Shown one piece after another: positions 26,800 to 35,343 of a stretch of DNA of 64,000 nt. Position numbers and translations under genes: made by a program. The stretch is from Saccharospirillum alexandrii_A (GTDB lineage Bacteria > Pseudomonadota > Gammaproteobacteria > Pseudomonadales > Natronospirillaceae), in NCBI RefSeq assembly GCF_043641555.1, contig NZ_JBHZRJ010000001.1, forward strand, positions 620,001 through 684,000, written 5' to 3'. The notes under the pieces are model-generated. The model ran no database searches and was not told where the DNA came from. It was given only the letters and a program-made list of their open reading frames with translations. The stretch's first letter is position 1, and every line of letters starts with the position of its first letter.

Positions 26800-27757
26800 A
26801 GGTCTGCGATTCGGATGAAATGATGGGCTGGGTCATCAGTTCATCGCGAATCATCTCGTCGATCAGCCCTTCGCGAATGGCTTTGAACGACAGCCGCATG
26901 CTGTCGATATCGAAGGCATGGAATACCCGGTGCAGAATTATATAGCCGGCGGCGAAGACCGCAATTCGACGCGGGTTCAGCTCGAGTAATTGTGATAATT
27001 GCTGTTGGCTGTCGGCCTGTGTCAGCACCGGGTACAGCCGATCGAGTTGTGCCCGGCTGATGCTGCCATCGCGGGTCAGCCCGAGATTGCTCAGTGCCCA
27101 GCTCACCGCTTTGATGCTGCCGGAAGACCCCATCACATCGGTCCAGTCGTGTCCCTCGAAGCGGGGTTTGATGGCTGCGATCTGTTCATCGACATAGGCC
27201 TCGCAGGCTGCCAGATGTTTGGGGTCGAGCCGGTCGTGATCCAGAAAACGGGAAGTCAGAGTGACGCAGCCGAGCTCCAGGCTTGCCACCACTTCAGGCT
27301 TTCTGCCATGGCCGACGATCAATTCAGTACTGCCACCGCCAATGTCCAGCACGAAACGACGGTCCTGCTCTGGCTGGCCCTGAGAGACGCCCCGGTAAAT
27401 GTAGTGAGCCTCGTCTTCGCCGCTGAGAATCCGAATGGGTTGGCCAAGGGCCGACTCGGCCCGCTTAATGAACTGGGCGTCGCCACTGAGGTGGCGAAAG
27501 GCACTGGTGCCAACGGCAGTGACCTGAACGTCGGGCAGGTTTTTGAGGGTATTGCTGAATTGAGTCAGGCAGCGTAAGGCGCGGGTTTTGGTATCCCGGT
27601 TGAGACGGCCGGTGCTGATGTCGACGCCCGCAGCGAGGCGCACCAGCTGGCGTTTGCAATCCACCGATTGCAGCGAGTGTCCATCCGATTTCATGATCAC
27701 CAGATGGAAGCTGTTCGAGCCGAGGTCTACCGCGGCATAGAGTGCGGGTGCGTTCAT
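26798..27757 (-). CDS. Ppx/GppA family phosphatase, short form
   Basis: This enzyme belongs to the exopolyphosphatase / guanosine pentaphosphatase family, acting in polyphosphate or (p)ppGpp turnover. The actin-like ATPase fold is evident: AAVDLGSNSFHLVIM at residues 8-22, the catalytic Glu region ILSGEDEAHYIYRG, and the phosphate loop LDIGGGSTELIVG. At 319 residues it stops after the two ASKHA subdomains and lacks the C-terminal HD-like half of full-length E. coli Ppx/GppA (about 500). Short forms are common. Which substrate it prefers cannot be told. It is transcribed leftward after the dienelactone hydrolase-like gene, with 157 bp between them. Confidence 0.9.
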   Translation of the reverse strand: MNAPALYAAVDLGSNSFHLVIMKSDGHSLQSVDCKRQLVRLAAGVDISTGRLNRDTKTRALRCLTQFSNTLKNLPDVQVTAVGTSAFRHLSGDAQFIKRAESALGQPIRILSGEDEAHYIYRGVSQGQPEQDRRFVLDIGGGSTELIVGHGRKPEVVASLELGCVTLTSRFLDHDRLDPKHLAACEAYVDEQIAAIKPRFEGHDWTDVMGSSGSIKAVSWALSNLGLTRDGSISRAQLDRLYPVLTQADSQQQLSQLLELNPRRIAVFAAGYIILHRVFHAFDIDSMRLSFKAIREGLIDEMIRDELMTQPIISSESQT

Positions 27758-27914
27758 GGGACAACTGGGGTTTTTATTATTATGGAAATATAGCGGGTAT
27801 CTCGCCAGATTGACACTCTGGCAATGAAAAGTTCAGTCAGGCGGGGTGTTCAGCAAAACCAGCAGGGCGTTCGAACACCTGCCGGGAGGCAGGCGTTTGG
27901 TTCGATAGTCGGGT

Positions 27915-28676
27915 TCAATCCAGACGGGCAGCGAGAAAATCCTGCAGCGCTTCCCAGGAAGCCCGATCGGCGTTCAGATCGTAATCGCCACTGCCAAATA
28001 CCGTAAAGGAATGGCGTGCACCGCCGTGAATCTGAGCAGAATGCTCAATGCCTGCGGCCTGCAGATTGTCGAGCAGGGCTGCGACATCGGCCATGCCCGA
28101 CACCGGGTCGGCCGAACCGTGCTGTACCATCACCGGGGCAGCAACCTGGCTGTAGTTCTGGCCATCGGGCAGGTTAAGACCGCCGTGAAACGAGACAAAG
28201 CCTTCGGTTTCCGCTCCGGTGCGCGCCAGTTCCAGAACGCCGGCACCGCCGAAGCAATAGCCGATGACCACGATGTCGTCAGTGGCACCGGGAATCCACT
28301 CGGCCTCTGCCAGTGCGCCCTGCAGGCGTTTTTGGAATTCTGCCCGGTCTGCATACATTTCGCCCGAGCGTTGCTGGTTTTCTTCCATCGAGGTCGGGTT
28401 GCGGCCAGCGCCGTATACATCGATGGCAAAGGCGGTGTAACCCTGAGCGGCGAGCATTTCGGCCCGGCGTTTTTCGTAGTCGGTTACGCCATCCCAGTCG
28501 TGAATGATCAGCACGGTGCCAAGAGATTCATCCAGATTGCTGTTGTGAGCCACATAGCCTTCGAATTCCATGCCATCGACGCTGTAGGTATGGGCCTGGC
28601 CCATCACCTCGGCCTGGGCCGACAGCGCAAACAGGGTCGTACCCACCAGGGTGGCGAGACTGTGGTGCAGTTTCAT
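27915..28676 (-). CDS. Exported dienelactone hydrolase-like protein
   Basis: This alpha/beta hydrolase of 253 residues has a Sec signal peptide (residues 1-22, ending LSAQA), so it should act in the periplasm. The Cys-Asp-His triad of dienelactone hydrolases is visible: Cys141 in IGYCFGGAG, Asp190 in HGSADPVSG and His222 in GARHSF. The substrate is unknown; the dienelactone name describes the fold family only, and exported relatives are usually uncharacterised. It is divergent from the carboxylesterase gene, and a hairpin (CCTGCC/GGCAGG) downstream at about 27876-27900 may end the transcript. Confidence 0.88.
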   Translation of the reverse strand: MKLHHSLATLVGTTLFALSAQAEVMGQAHTYSVDGMEFEGYVAHNSNLDESLGTVLIIHDWDGVTDYEKRRAEMLAAQGYTAFAIDVYGAGRNPTSMEENQQRSGEMYADRAEFQKRLQGALAEAEWIPGATDDIVVIGYCFGGAGVLELARTGAETEGFVSFHGGLNLPDGQNYSQVAAPVMVQHGSADPVSGMADVAALLDNLQAAGIEHSAQIHGGARHSFTVFGSGDYDLNADRASWEALQDFLAARLD

Positions 28677-28918
28677 ATCGCGTCCTCTCTTTGTTGTGGT
28701 TACTGAAGCGTGAAGAGTGACCGGCCCGGTACTGGCGCACTGCCAGGCTAAGACCGTCGGGCCGAGCGGTAATACCTACGGCCAGGCTGCCATACTGGAC
28801 CGATTCGGGCGGTCAGGTCGCACTCAGGGTAGTACAGGAATGCCCGGGGGCACTGCGAGGCGTGAGACAAGCCGGTATACTCCGTACCTACATGATTAAT
28901 CGATTGAGGCTCAGTGAG

Positions 28919-29614
28919 ATGGCATCTTCACCAGAACAGGCAACCAAGCTGTTACCGGCACTGGAAGTAGAAACGGGCGATCAGCCCGATGCGACCGTTA
29001 TCTGGTTGCACGGCCTGGGAGCCGACGGTCACGATTTCGAACCCATCGTTCCGGAGTTGCAGTTGCCGGCATCCATGTCGGTGCGGTTTATCTTTCCGCA
29101 TGCACCGCAAATTCCGGTGACGATCAACGGCGGCTTTGTGATGCCCGCCTGGTACGACATTCTGGAAATGTCGATCGACCGTAAGGTCGATACGCCACTG
29201 CTGGAAGCCTCTGCCTCGGCAATCGATGCGTTTATTGAGCGTGAACGCAGTCGCGGCATCGACAGCCGGCGCATCATCGTGGCGGGGTTTTCCCAGGGCG
29301 GAGCCGTGGCCTACGAATGTGCTCTGCGGCACGCCGAGCCTCTGGGCGGTCTGATGGCGCTATCGACCTATTTCGCGACGCAAAAGACCGTCAAACGGTC
29401 AGTGGCAAATCAGGCATTGCCCATTCTGGTGTGTCACGGGGTGATGGATCCGGTTGTGCCCGAGGTGCTGGGTCGCCAGGCTGTCATGGCGCTGACCGAA
29501 AACGGGTATTCGCCCGAATACCAGACCTACCCAATGGAGCACAGCGTGAATGCAGCCGAGATCAAAACGATCTCGGCCTGGTTGCAGAAAGTATTGGGCG
29601 TTACTTCAGCTTAA
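28919..29614 (+). CDS. Carboxylesterase / phospholipase family hydrolase
   Basis: This cytoplasmic serine esterase of 231 residues belongs to the bacterial carboxylesterase II / acyl-protein thioesterase-like family. Catalytic residues: Ser125 in AGFSQGGAV, Asp177 in GVMDPVVP and His208 in MEHSVNAAE. The oxyanion motif is LHGLGADGHDF at 30-40. The start chosen is the ATG at 28919 with GAGG nine bases upstream; in-frame starts at 28862 and 28892 give an atypical extension. Its 3' end overlaps the convergent chemotaxis gene by 14 bp. The physiological substrate is unknown; short-chain esters are typical. Confidence 0.9.
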   Translation: MASSPEQATKLLPALEVETGDQPDATVIWLHGLGADGHDFEPIVPELQLPASMSVRFIFPHAPQIPVTINGGFVMPAWYDILEMSIDRKVDTPLLEASASAIDAFIERERSRGIDSRRIIVAGFSQGGAVAYECALRHAEPLGGLMALSTYFATQKTVKRSVANQALPILVCHGVMDPVVPEVLGRQAVMALTENGYSPEYQTYPMEHSVNAAEIKTISAWLQKVLGVTSA

Positions 29615-31271
29615 AGTAGGAGACCGAGTGCAGCAGATCCTTGCTCAGCTGATTCAGCGATTCGGTTGAACCGACCGATACCTGAGCGCGGCGGGTGTTG
29701 TCTTCGGTGATCTGGTTCACGTCGTTGACGGTGTCAGACAGGGTGCTGAGGGTAACGTTTTGCTCCTCGGCGGCGGCCGAGGTTTGCAGTGTCCAGTCGC
29801 GAATTTTTTCGACGGCGACGACAAAGCGCTGAATGGCCTCACCGGCCTCGCTGACCTTGTCGACCGACGCGATTGACTGGTCGTGGCTGTCATTGATGAC
29901 GCTCACGGCTGCCTGGGTACCCTGGCGCAGCTCTTCCAGTGTTTGCTGAATTTCCTCGGTCGACTGCTGGGTACGGTGCGCGAGTTGGCGCACTTCGTCG
30001 GCGACGACGGCAAAGCCGCGGCCCTGTTCACCGGCGCGGGCGGCTTCGATGGCAGCATTAAGCGCGAGCAGGTTGGTCTGCTCGGCAATGGCTTGAATCG
30101 AGGTAATAATGGTGGTGATGTTTTCTGCCTGGCCGTCGAGTTTTTTGATCACCTCCACCGATTGTTCGATGTCACCGGCCAGTTTTTGAATGGCGGTAAT
30201 GGTCTCGGTCACGGTGTCGTTGCCCTGGGCGGCGGCTTCGTTGGCACTTTCGGACACGTTAAGCGATTCGACCGCCGCTTCGGAAACCTGCTGCGAGGCG
30301 GTTTGCAGTTCACCAATGGCATGGGCCAGATGCTGCATTTTCTCCTGCTGGTTTTCCGCGTCTTTAAAGCGGGCTTCGGTGTCTTCCATAATGCTGCCGG
30401 CCGACGTGCCCAGGTGTTCGGAAAGCTCCACCACCGAGGTGAAAATCTCGTTGAGTTTGGTGTTCATCTGGCTAACAGCCAGTTTTACCTCATCGACTTC
30501 ATCGCCCTGTTCGCGGGCATCGATAACGCCGGTCAGGTCGCCGCTGGCGAGTTGGCGGGTAATATCGACCACCGAATGCAGGTCGCGCTTGAGTTTGCGC
30601 AGCACGAAAAACGCCACGGCAACGGCCAGCAGAATGATCAGCGTCAAGCCAATGACCAGGTTTTGCACGGTGCTTTGCTGCGATTCGATCAAATCGTTGG
30701 ATCGGGTGCTCACCAGGATGTTGTAGTGCTCGGTGAACAAACCAATACTTTCCTCTACGGGCTGGGTGCGCTCTTCCAGTGCCGTTTCCGCTGCGCGCCT
30801 TACATTGAAGCCGCCTTTGGTAATCCACACCTCGGCCGCGTCGTTGAAGGCCGCTGCCAGCGCTGTCTGGTGTTCTTTCAGGGTGTTCATCAGGTCTTCG
30901 AGGGGCAGGTCGGTGATGGGGACCAGTACCTTGTTCCAGCTTTCAATCAGCGCCGGGTCGAGGTTTTCCGTCGCGCCGAGCAGGCGGTTTTGAGTCGCTT
31001 GTGCGGCTTGCACCGATGCTTCCAGCTCGGCCAGTGGGATGGCATCGGCGAAATAGCGCGGTCCAAGGTCTGACGTTTCTGTATATTGTCGGTTGAGGGT
31101 TTGCCAGTTTTCAACCAGTTGGCTTTCCAGGCGTCGCAACTGGGCGTCGGTCTGGCTGTTGGCAATAATGCCGCTGAAGCTGGTGACAAAGAGCCCGGCG
31201 AGCAGTATCAGTGCCAAAATAAGCGCACTGACCAGTAGGCTGATTTTGTAAGTAAGCGAAAGTTTGATCAT
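29601..31271 (-). CDS. Methyl-accepting chemotaxis protein
   Basis: This transmembrane chemoreceptor has 556 residues. TM1 is at about 9-32 and a periplasmic sensor of about 155 residues lies at 33-188. It is all-helical in appearance (four-helix-bundle-like, with Gln/Glu-rich helices). TM2 is at about 190-210 and HAMP at about 212-265. The cytoplasmic signalling domain has the hairpin tip AEQTNLLALNAAIEAARAGEQGRGFAVVADEVRQLA. No C-terminal pentapeptide for CheR tethering is present. The ligand is unknown. It converges on the carboxylesterase with a 14-bp overlap, and no che genes are near. Confidence 0.93.
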   Translation of the reverse strand: MIKLSLTYKISLLVSALILALILLAGLFVTSFSGIIANSQTDAQLRRLESQLVENWQTLNRQYTETSDLGPRYFADAIPLAELEASVQAAQATQNRLLGATENLDPALIESWNKVLVPITDLPLEDLMNTLKEHQTALAAAFNDAAEVWITKGGFNVRRAAETALEERTQPVEESIGLFTEHYNILVSTRSNDLIESQQSTVQNLVIGLTLIILLAVAVAFFVLRKLKRDLHSVVDITRQLASGDLTGVIDAREQGDEVDEVKLAVSQMNTKLNEIFTSVVELSEHLGTSAGSIMEDTEARFKDAENQQEKMQHLAHAIGELQTASQQVSEAAVESLNVSESANEAAAQGNDTVTETITAIQKLAGDIEQSVEVIKKLDGQAENITTIITSIQAIAEQTNLLALNAAIEAARAGEQGRGFAVVADEVRQLAHRTQQSTEEIQQTLEELRQGTQAAVSVINDSHDQSIASVDKVSEAGEAIQRFVVAVEKIRDWTLQTSAAAEEQNVTLSTLSDTVNDVNQITEDNTRRAQVSVGSTESLNQLSKDLLHSVSYFKLK

Positions 31272-31622
31272 CTGCGATGCCTTTGGCCCTGGGGCGTTTG
31301 CTGAGTGGTGATTGCCTCCTCCTTGATGGCAACAACCCGGTATTGGGTGGTGTATCGGCTGTGCCAGCGTAATCTTGATGAAACTCTGAGCGAGTCGACG
31401 CTGGTCATTACTGAATCGCTAAGCGAAATTTGTGCCAGGCTCTACTTCGCTGCAGTCACCAAATGTCTACTGTTTCTCAAATTAAAGCACTGAAACGGTG
31501 CGTTGTCAGGTGCATTGCACCTCTTTTCTTTCATTCGGCGCAGGGTCACTGTAAAAGCATTTCACCGAATGGGGTCGGACTGCTAACCTGACTCTTTAGA
31601 CAAATGACCGGAAAGTTAGACA
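31272..31622. other. Gene-free intergenic region upstream of the EAL gene
   Basis: No convincing coding frame lies in these 351 bases between the divergent MCP and EAL genes. A small hairpin AGGTGC/GCACCT at 31508-31522 followed by CTTTTCTTTC resembles a weak plus-strand terminator, although no gene precedes it. Promoters for both flanking genes must lie here, but no clear -35/-10 pair was identified. Confidence 0.5.
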
Positions 31623-32390
31623 ATGACAGAACAGCCCGTTGATTTTCAAACACTGAGTTGTCAGGCCTGCCGCGATGGCAACCTGTTGGGATTTGATTTC
31701 AGTATGGCGTTCCAGCCGCTGGTGGATGTTTCCCGGCGCGAATTGTACGGTTATGAAGCCCTGGTACGGGGCTTGAAGGGCGAGTCGGCCTACAGCATCA
31801 TCAGTAAGGTTGATGACACCAATCGCTACCGCTTCGATCAGGCCTGCCGGGTGAAAGCCATCACGCTGGCGGCCAGGCTGCAATTGCAAGGCATGCTCAG
31901 CATTAACTTTTTACCCAATGCCGTTTACCGGCCCGAGCTGTGCATTCGCACCACCCTGAATGCTGCAAACGAAGCGCAATTTCCGATAGAACGCATCATG
32001 TTCGAGATTACCGAAGTGGAACGGGTTGATGATCAGGATCATCTGGTCTCGATCCTCGATTACTACCAGAAACAGGGTTTTCTGACCGCGCTCGACGATT
32101 TCGGTTCCGGTTATTCCGGGCTGAATTTGCTGGCCAAGGTTCAGCCGGACATCGTGAAACTCGATATGGCGCTCATTCGCGGTATCGATCAGGATAGAAC
32201 CCGCCAGATCATCGTACGGTCTACCGTGCAAATGCTGCGTGATATCGGCTGCCGGCCTCTGGCTGAGGGTATTGAGTGCGAGGGCGAGTTTGCCTTTCTG
32301 CAGAACCTGGGCGTCGATCTGTTTCAAGGGTACTGGTTTGCCAAACCGGGTTTTGAAACCCTGCCCGAAGTTGACTGGCACGGGCTGTAA
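31623..32390 (+). CDS. Stand-alone EAL-domain protein
   Basis: This 255-residue cytoplasmic protein is essentially one EAL domain, the c-di-GMP phosphodiesterase fold. Active-site elements are present: YEALVRG (45-48), SINFLPNA (substrate Asn), MFEITEVE, LDDFGSGYSGLN, VKLDM and LAEGIE. DDFGSG and the SINF type are closer to the BLUF-linked EAL subgroup than to classical PdeH. A short Cys-rich N-terminus (SCQACRDG, Cys13 and Cys16) is unusual and might bind metal or respond to redox. No sensor domain is attached. It is transcribed alone after a 351-bp gap, upstream of the pirin gene. Confidence 0.9.
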   Translation: MTEQPVDFQTLSCQACRDGNLLGFDFSMAFQPLVDVSRRELYGYEALVRGLKGESAYSIISKVDDTNRYRFDQACRVKAITLAARLQLQGMLSINFLPNAVYRPELCIRTTLNAANEAQFPIERIMFEITEVERVDDQDHLVSILDYYQKQGFLTALDDFGSGYSGLNLLAKVQPDIVKLDMALIRGIDQDRTRQIIVRSTVQMLRDIGCRPLAEGIECEGEFAFLQNLGVDLFQGYWFAKPGFETLPEVDWHGL

Positions 32391-32511
32391 CTGCGGCCTG
32401 GCCCGGGGAGCCGTGGCCGTTCAGTTTTTTTGAGCAGTCACTGCAGAAACCCTCGCTATCTGCACGGGTGAATCTGACTTAGTCTGTGCCAAACAGTGAG
32501 GAGATTCCCCC

Positions 32512-33201
32512 ATGACCTACGTCAGACCTGCGACCGAACGCGGTCGCGCCCAATTTGGCTGGCTCGACAGCCACCACTCCTTTTCCTTTGGCAATTATTA
32601 CGACCCGAACCACATGGGTGTATCGGTGCTGCGCGTTATCAATGACGACCGGGTTGATCCGGGCGCCGGCTTTGGTGCTCATGGTCATCGCGATATGGAA
32701 ATACTGTCGTACGTGCTTGAAGGTGAAATTGAACACCGCGACAGCATGGGCAACATCAAGCGCATTCCGGCGGGCGATTTTCAGATCATGAGTGCCGGTA
32801 CCGGGGTGATGCACAGCGAATACAATGCATCAGACACCGAGCCTCTGCATTTTCTGCAGATCTGGCTGCTGCCCAATGCCATGCAGGTAACGCCCCGCTA
32901 TGACCAGCGGGCCTTTGCCCGTCGTCCCGGTGGCACCGCCATTTTGCACCCCGGGGAGCCTGGCGCAATGCACGTGCATTCGGACGCCCGGTTGTGGCGT
33001 TACCTGGGCAGTAGCGATTCTGGTAGCGCAGACTGGACGCTGGTGCCTGAGGGGCAGCAGCTCTATGTCCACAGTGTCAGTGGGCAGATTCAGGTGGCGG
33101 GACATACCCTGAATCCGGGTGATGGCATTGCCCTCAATGACCGATCAATAACGCTGACCGGGGATTCAAGTGCCGAAGCGCTGGTGTTTGATTTACCCTG
33201 A
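32512..33201 (+). CDS. Pirin family protein
   Basis: This bicupin pirin-family protein has 229 residues, similar in length to E. coli YhaK/YhhW. Metal-binding residues sit in AHGHRDMEILSYVLEGE (His57, His59) and GTGVMHSEYN in the N-terminal cupin. LHFLQIWLLP and the Arg-rich YDQRAFARR follow. Bacterial pirins have quercetin 2,3-dioxygenase activity or act as redox-linked co-regulators; the role here is unknown. An SD (GTGAGGAG) lies ten bases before the ATG. The next feature downstream is a 31-bp tandem repeat. Confidence 0.92.
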   Translation: MTYVRPATERGRAQFGWLDSHHSFSFGNYYDPNHMGVSVLRVINDDRVDPGAGFGAHGHRDMEILSYVLEGEIEHRDSMGNIKRIPAGDFQIMSAGTGVMHSEYNASDTEPLHFLQIWLLPNAMQVTPRYDQRAFARRPGGTAILHPGEPGAMHVHSDARLWRYLGSSDSGSADWTLVPEGQQLYVHSVSGQIQVAGHTLNPGDGIALNDRSITLTGDSSAEALVFDLP

Positions 33202-33249
33202 CGCAGAGTTTACGAGCGCTGGTCTGGAGGCCTGCGTCAGCACGGGGTA

Positions 33250-33342
33250 GGCTGGCAGGTACCTCAAAGCATTCAACAAAGGCTGGCAGGTACCTCAAAG
33301 CATTCAACAAAGGCTGGCAGGTACCTCAAAGCATTCAACAAA
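33250..33342. repeat. Three perfect tandem copies of a 31-bp unit
   Basis: Units start at 33250, 33281 and 33312. Each begins GGCTGGCAGGTACCTCAAAG and ends CATTCAACAAA, with the palindrome AGGTACCT inside. The copies are identical. The third runs into the ribosome binding site of the PhoD-like gene, so the array lies in its promoter/leader region. There are no spacers, so it is not a CRISPR. Confidence 0.95.
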
Positions 33343-33348
33343 GGACAG

Positions 33349-35313
33349 GTGTTGACTAATACTTCCGGAGCAGCGTCCGTCACAGTCCCCTTGTTGGTTG
33401 CCGGGCCCGTGGTTCGGCGCCTAACGCTGGAGCGGTGTGTGCTCTGGATGGTCGTCACCAGGGAGCCAGCCGGGCGGTTTGAAGTGATCCGGAGCAGGGA
33501 TCAGGCCGTTTTGCTGGACACTGACCTGGCCGACGTGGCCGAAACCGTCCGGATCGGCACGCGTGCCTGGGTGGTGCTGATTGACGCCCGGTTTGATGAG
33601 CCGCAAAGCAACGGTGAGTTCATCGAGTACGACTGGGTAGTCACTGAGAACGGTCACACCCAACGCCTGATGCAACTGGCCCCTTCGCTGCTGTATCCCA
33701 ACCAGTCTCGCCCGCAACTACGGCTGAAAAAGACACTGAGCGAAGTACTGCACGGCTCCTGCCGGAAACCGCATTACGATGGCGACGATGCCCTGGCTCA
33801 ACTGGACGACCGGTTGGCGAACGCGTTCGTCAATGCCGACGCTCAACGTCCCGATGTGTTGCTGATGACCGGCGATCAGGTGTATGCCGATGATGTGGCT
33901 GGCCCGATGCTGTGCGCCATTCACGCCACCAGTGAGCTGCTGGGTCTTTGGCCGGAACGCTGGCAGGGTGCCGAGATTAACGACAGCGAAACGCTGCAAT
34001 CCTCTGACTTTTCTTACTATCGCCGTGAAGCGCTGCTGCCCAAGACGGAAGAAAACCGCGCCCTGTACAAACGCTTTATTTCCGGAGCGCGCAAGCCTAT
34101 TTTTACCTCGGTAGCGGCCAAGAACCATCTGGTGGGCTTGTCGGAAGTGCTGGCCATGTATTGCCTGGTCTGGTCGGACCGGCTCTGGCCACTGATTGAT
34201 CGGTCATCACCGGCCAGCATGTCGCCGGACTTTCAGGAACAGTATGATCGCGAAGCGGGCATTATTGCCGGCTTCGTCGCCGACCTGCCGCGGGTCCAGC
34301 GCGCGTTGGCGCATCTTCCCTGTTACATGATCTTTGATGATCACGACATTACCGACGACTGGAACCTCACCCGGGGCTGGGAAACCGCTGCCTACGGTCA
34401 TCCATTTTCACGACGCATTATTGGCAATGCGCTGGTTGGGTACTCTCTCTGCCAGGCATGGGGCAACGACCCCGACCAATTGACGTCGCTGATTCGTGAA
34501 CAGATCAAGCCGGTAATGGAAGCCAAAGCCCGGGGCTATAACCCGGAGCAACACGAGCGGATGATTGACCAGTTGCTCGACTGGGAACACTGGCATTACC
34601 AGGTGCCCACCCACCCGCCGTTGATTGTTCTGGATACGCGAACTCAGCGTTGGCGTTCGGAGTCGGACCCGGACAGACCTTCCGGGTTGATGGACTGGGA
34701 AGCCCTGACCGAATTGCAACAACAACTCATCCATCAACCATCGGTGCTGATGGTATCGGCGGCTCCGGTGTTTGGTGTGAAGCTGATTGAGGCGATGCAG
34801 CGCGTGTTTACATTTTTTGGGCGGGCATTAACCGTTGATGCTGAAAACTGGATGGCGCACCCGGGTGCAGCTCATGTGATGCTCAATATTTTTCGACACG
34901 CTAAAACACCAGTACATTTCGGCATTCTCAGTGGCGATGTGCATTACTCCTTTGTGTACGACATTCGCATTCGTCACAGCAAGAGCAGTCCGCATATTCA
35001 GCAGGTCACGAGCAGTGGCCTGAAAAATGGCTTTCCCACCACCCTGTTGCACCGCTTCGACAGGGCCAACGCCTGGTTGTATGGACGCTACTCTCCGCTG
35101 AATGCGTTTACCAAGCGGCGTGGCATGTCGATCGATACCCGGTACCCGAATGCAGACCCGATCCAGAATCTGGTAAACGGCAGTTCGCTGGGGCGGGTGC
35201 TGATCGATGAGGCGGGTGCCATTGTGCAGGCATCGATTTTCGATGCGAAAGGCAATGAAACCCTGTTCAGGGAGCCTGAGCAGGGTGGGGAAATAGCCGG
35301 GTCAGGCCGGTAA
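33349..35313 (+). CDS. PhoD-like metallophosphatase
   Basis: This alkaline phosphatase D superfamily member has about 654 residues. The N-terminal 130 residues form a beta-rich domain; the phosphatase core follows with LHGSCRKPHYDGDDA, LLMTGDQVYADD, MIFDDHDITDDWN and ILSGDVHYSFVYD, which supply the metal ligands. No Sec or Tat signal is seen, unlike secreted PhoD, so it may be cytoplasmic. AAAGGA from the last tandem repeat serves as SD for the GTG at 33349 or the TTG at 33352. It converges on phoX. Phosphodiester or phospholipid substrates are typical; the exact one is unknown. Confidence 0.87.
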   Translation: MLTNTSGAASVTVPLLVAGPVVRRLTLERCVLWMVVTREPAGRFEVIRSRDQAVLLDTDLADVAETVRIGTRAWVVLIDARFDEPQSNGEFIEYDWVVTENGHTQRLMQLAPSLLYPNQSRPQLRLKKTLSEVLHGSCRKPHYDGDDALAQLDDRLANAFVNADAQRPDVLLMTGDQVYADDVAGPMLCAIHATSELLGLWPERWQGAEINDSETLQSSDFSYYRREALLPKTEENRALYKRFISGARKPIFTSVAAKNHLVGLSEVLAMYCLVWSDRLWPLIDRSSPASMSPDFQEQYDREAGIIAGFVADLPRVQRALAHLPCYMIFDDHDITDDWNLTRGWETAAYGHPFSRRIIGNALVGYSLCQAWGNDPDQLTSLIREQIKPVMEAKARGYNPEQHERMIDQLLDWEHWHYQVPTHPPLIVLDTRTQRWRSESDPDRPSGLMDWEALTELQQQLIHQPSVLMVSAAPVFGVKLIEAMQRVFTFFGRALTVDAENWMAHPGAAHVMLNIFRHAKTPVHFGILSGDVHYSFVYDIRIRHSKSSPHIQQVTSSGLKNGFPTTLLHRFDRANAWLYGRYSPLNAFTKRRGMSIDTRYPNADPIQNLVNGSSLGRVLIDEAGAIVQASIFDAKGNETLFREPEQGGEIAGSGR

Positions 35314-35343
35314 GGCACTGACCCGGCTGTTGCGCAGGGCCGG

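Noticed and set aside
31508..31532. Small RNA terminator before the EAL gene
   Set aside because: The hairpin is only 6 bp with an interrupted T-run and there is no clear promoter or conserved RNA upstream.
33250..33342. CRISPR array
   Set aside because: The three units are directly adjacent with no spacers and no cas genes are nearby; it is a simple tandem repeat.
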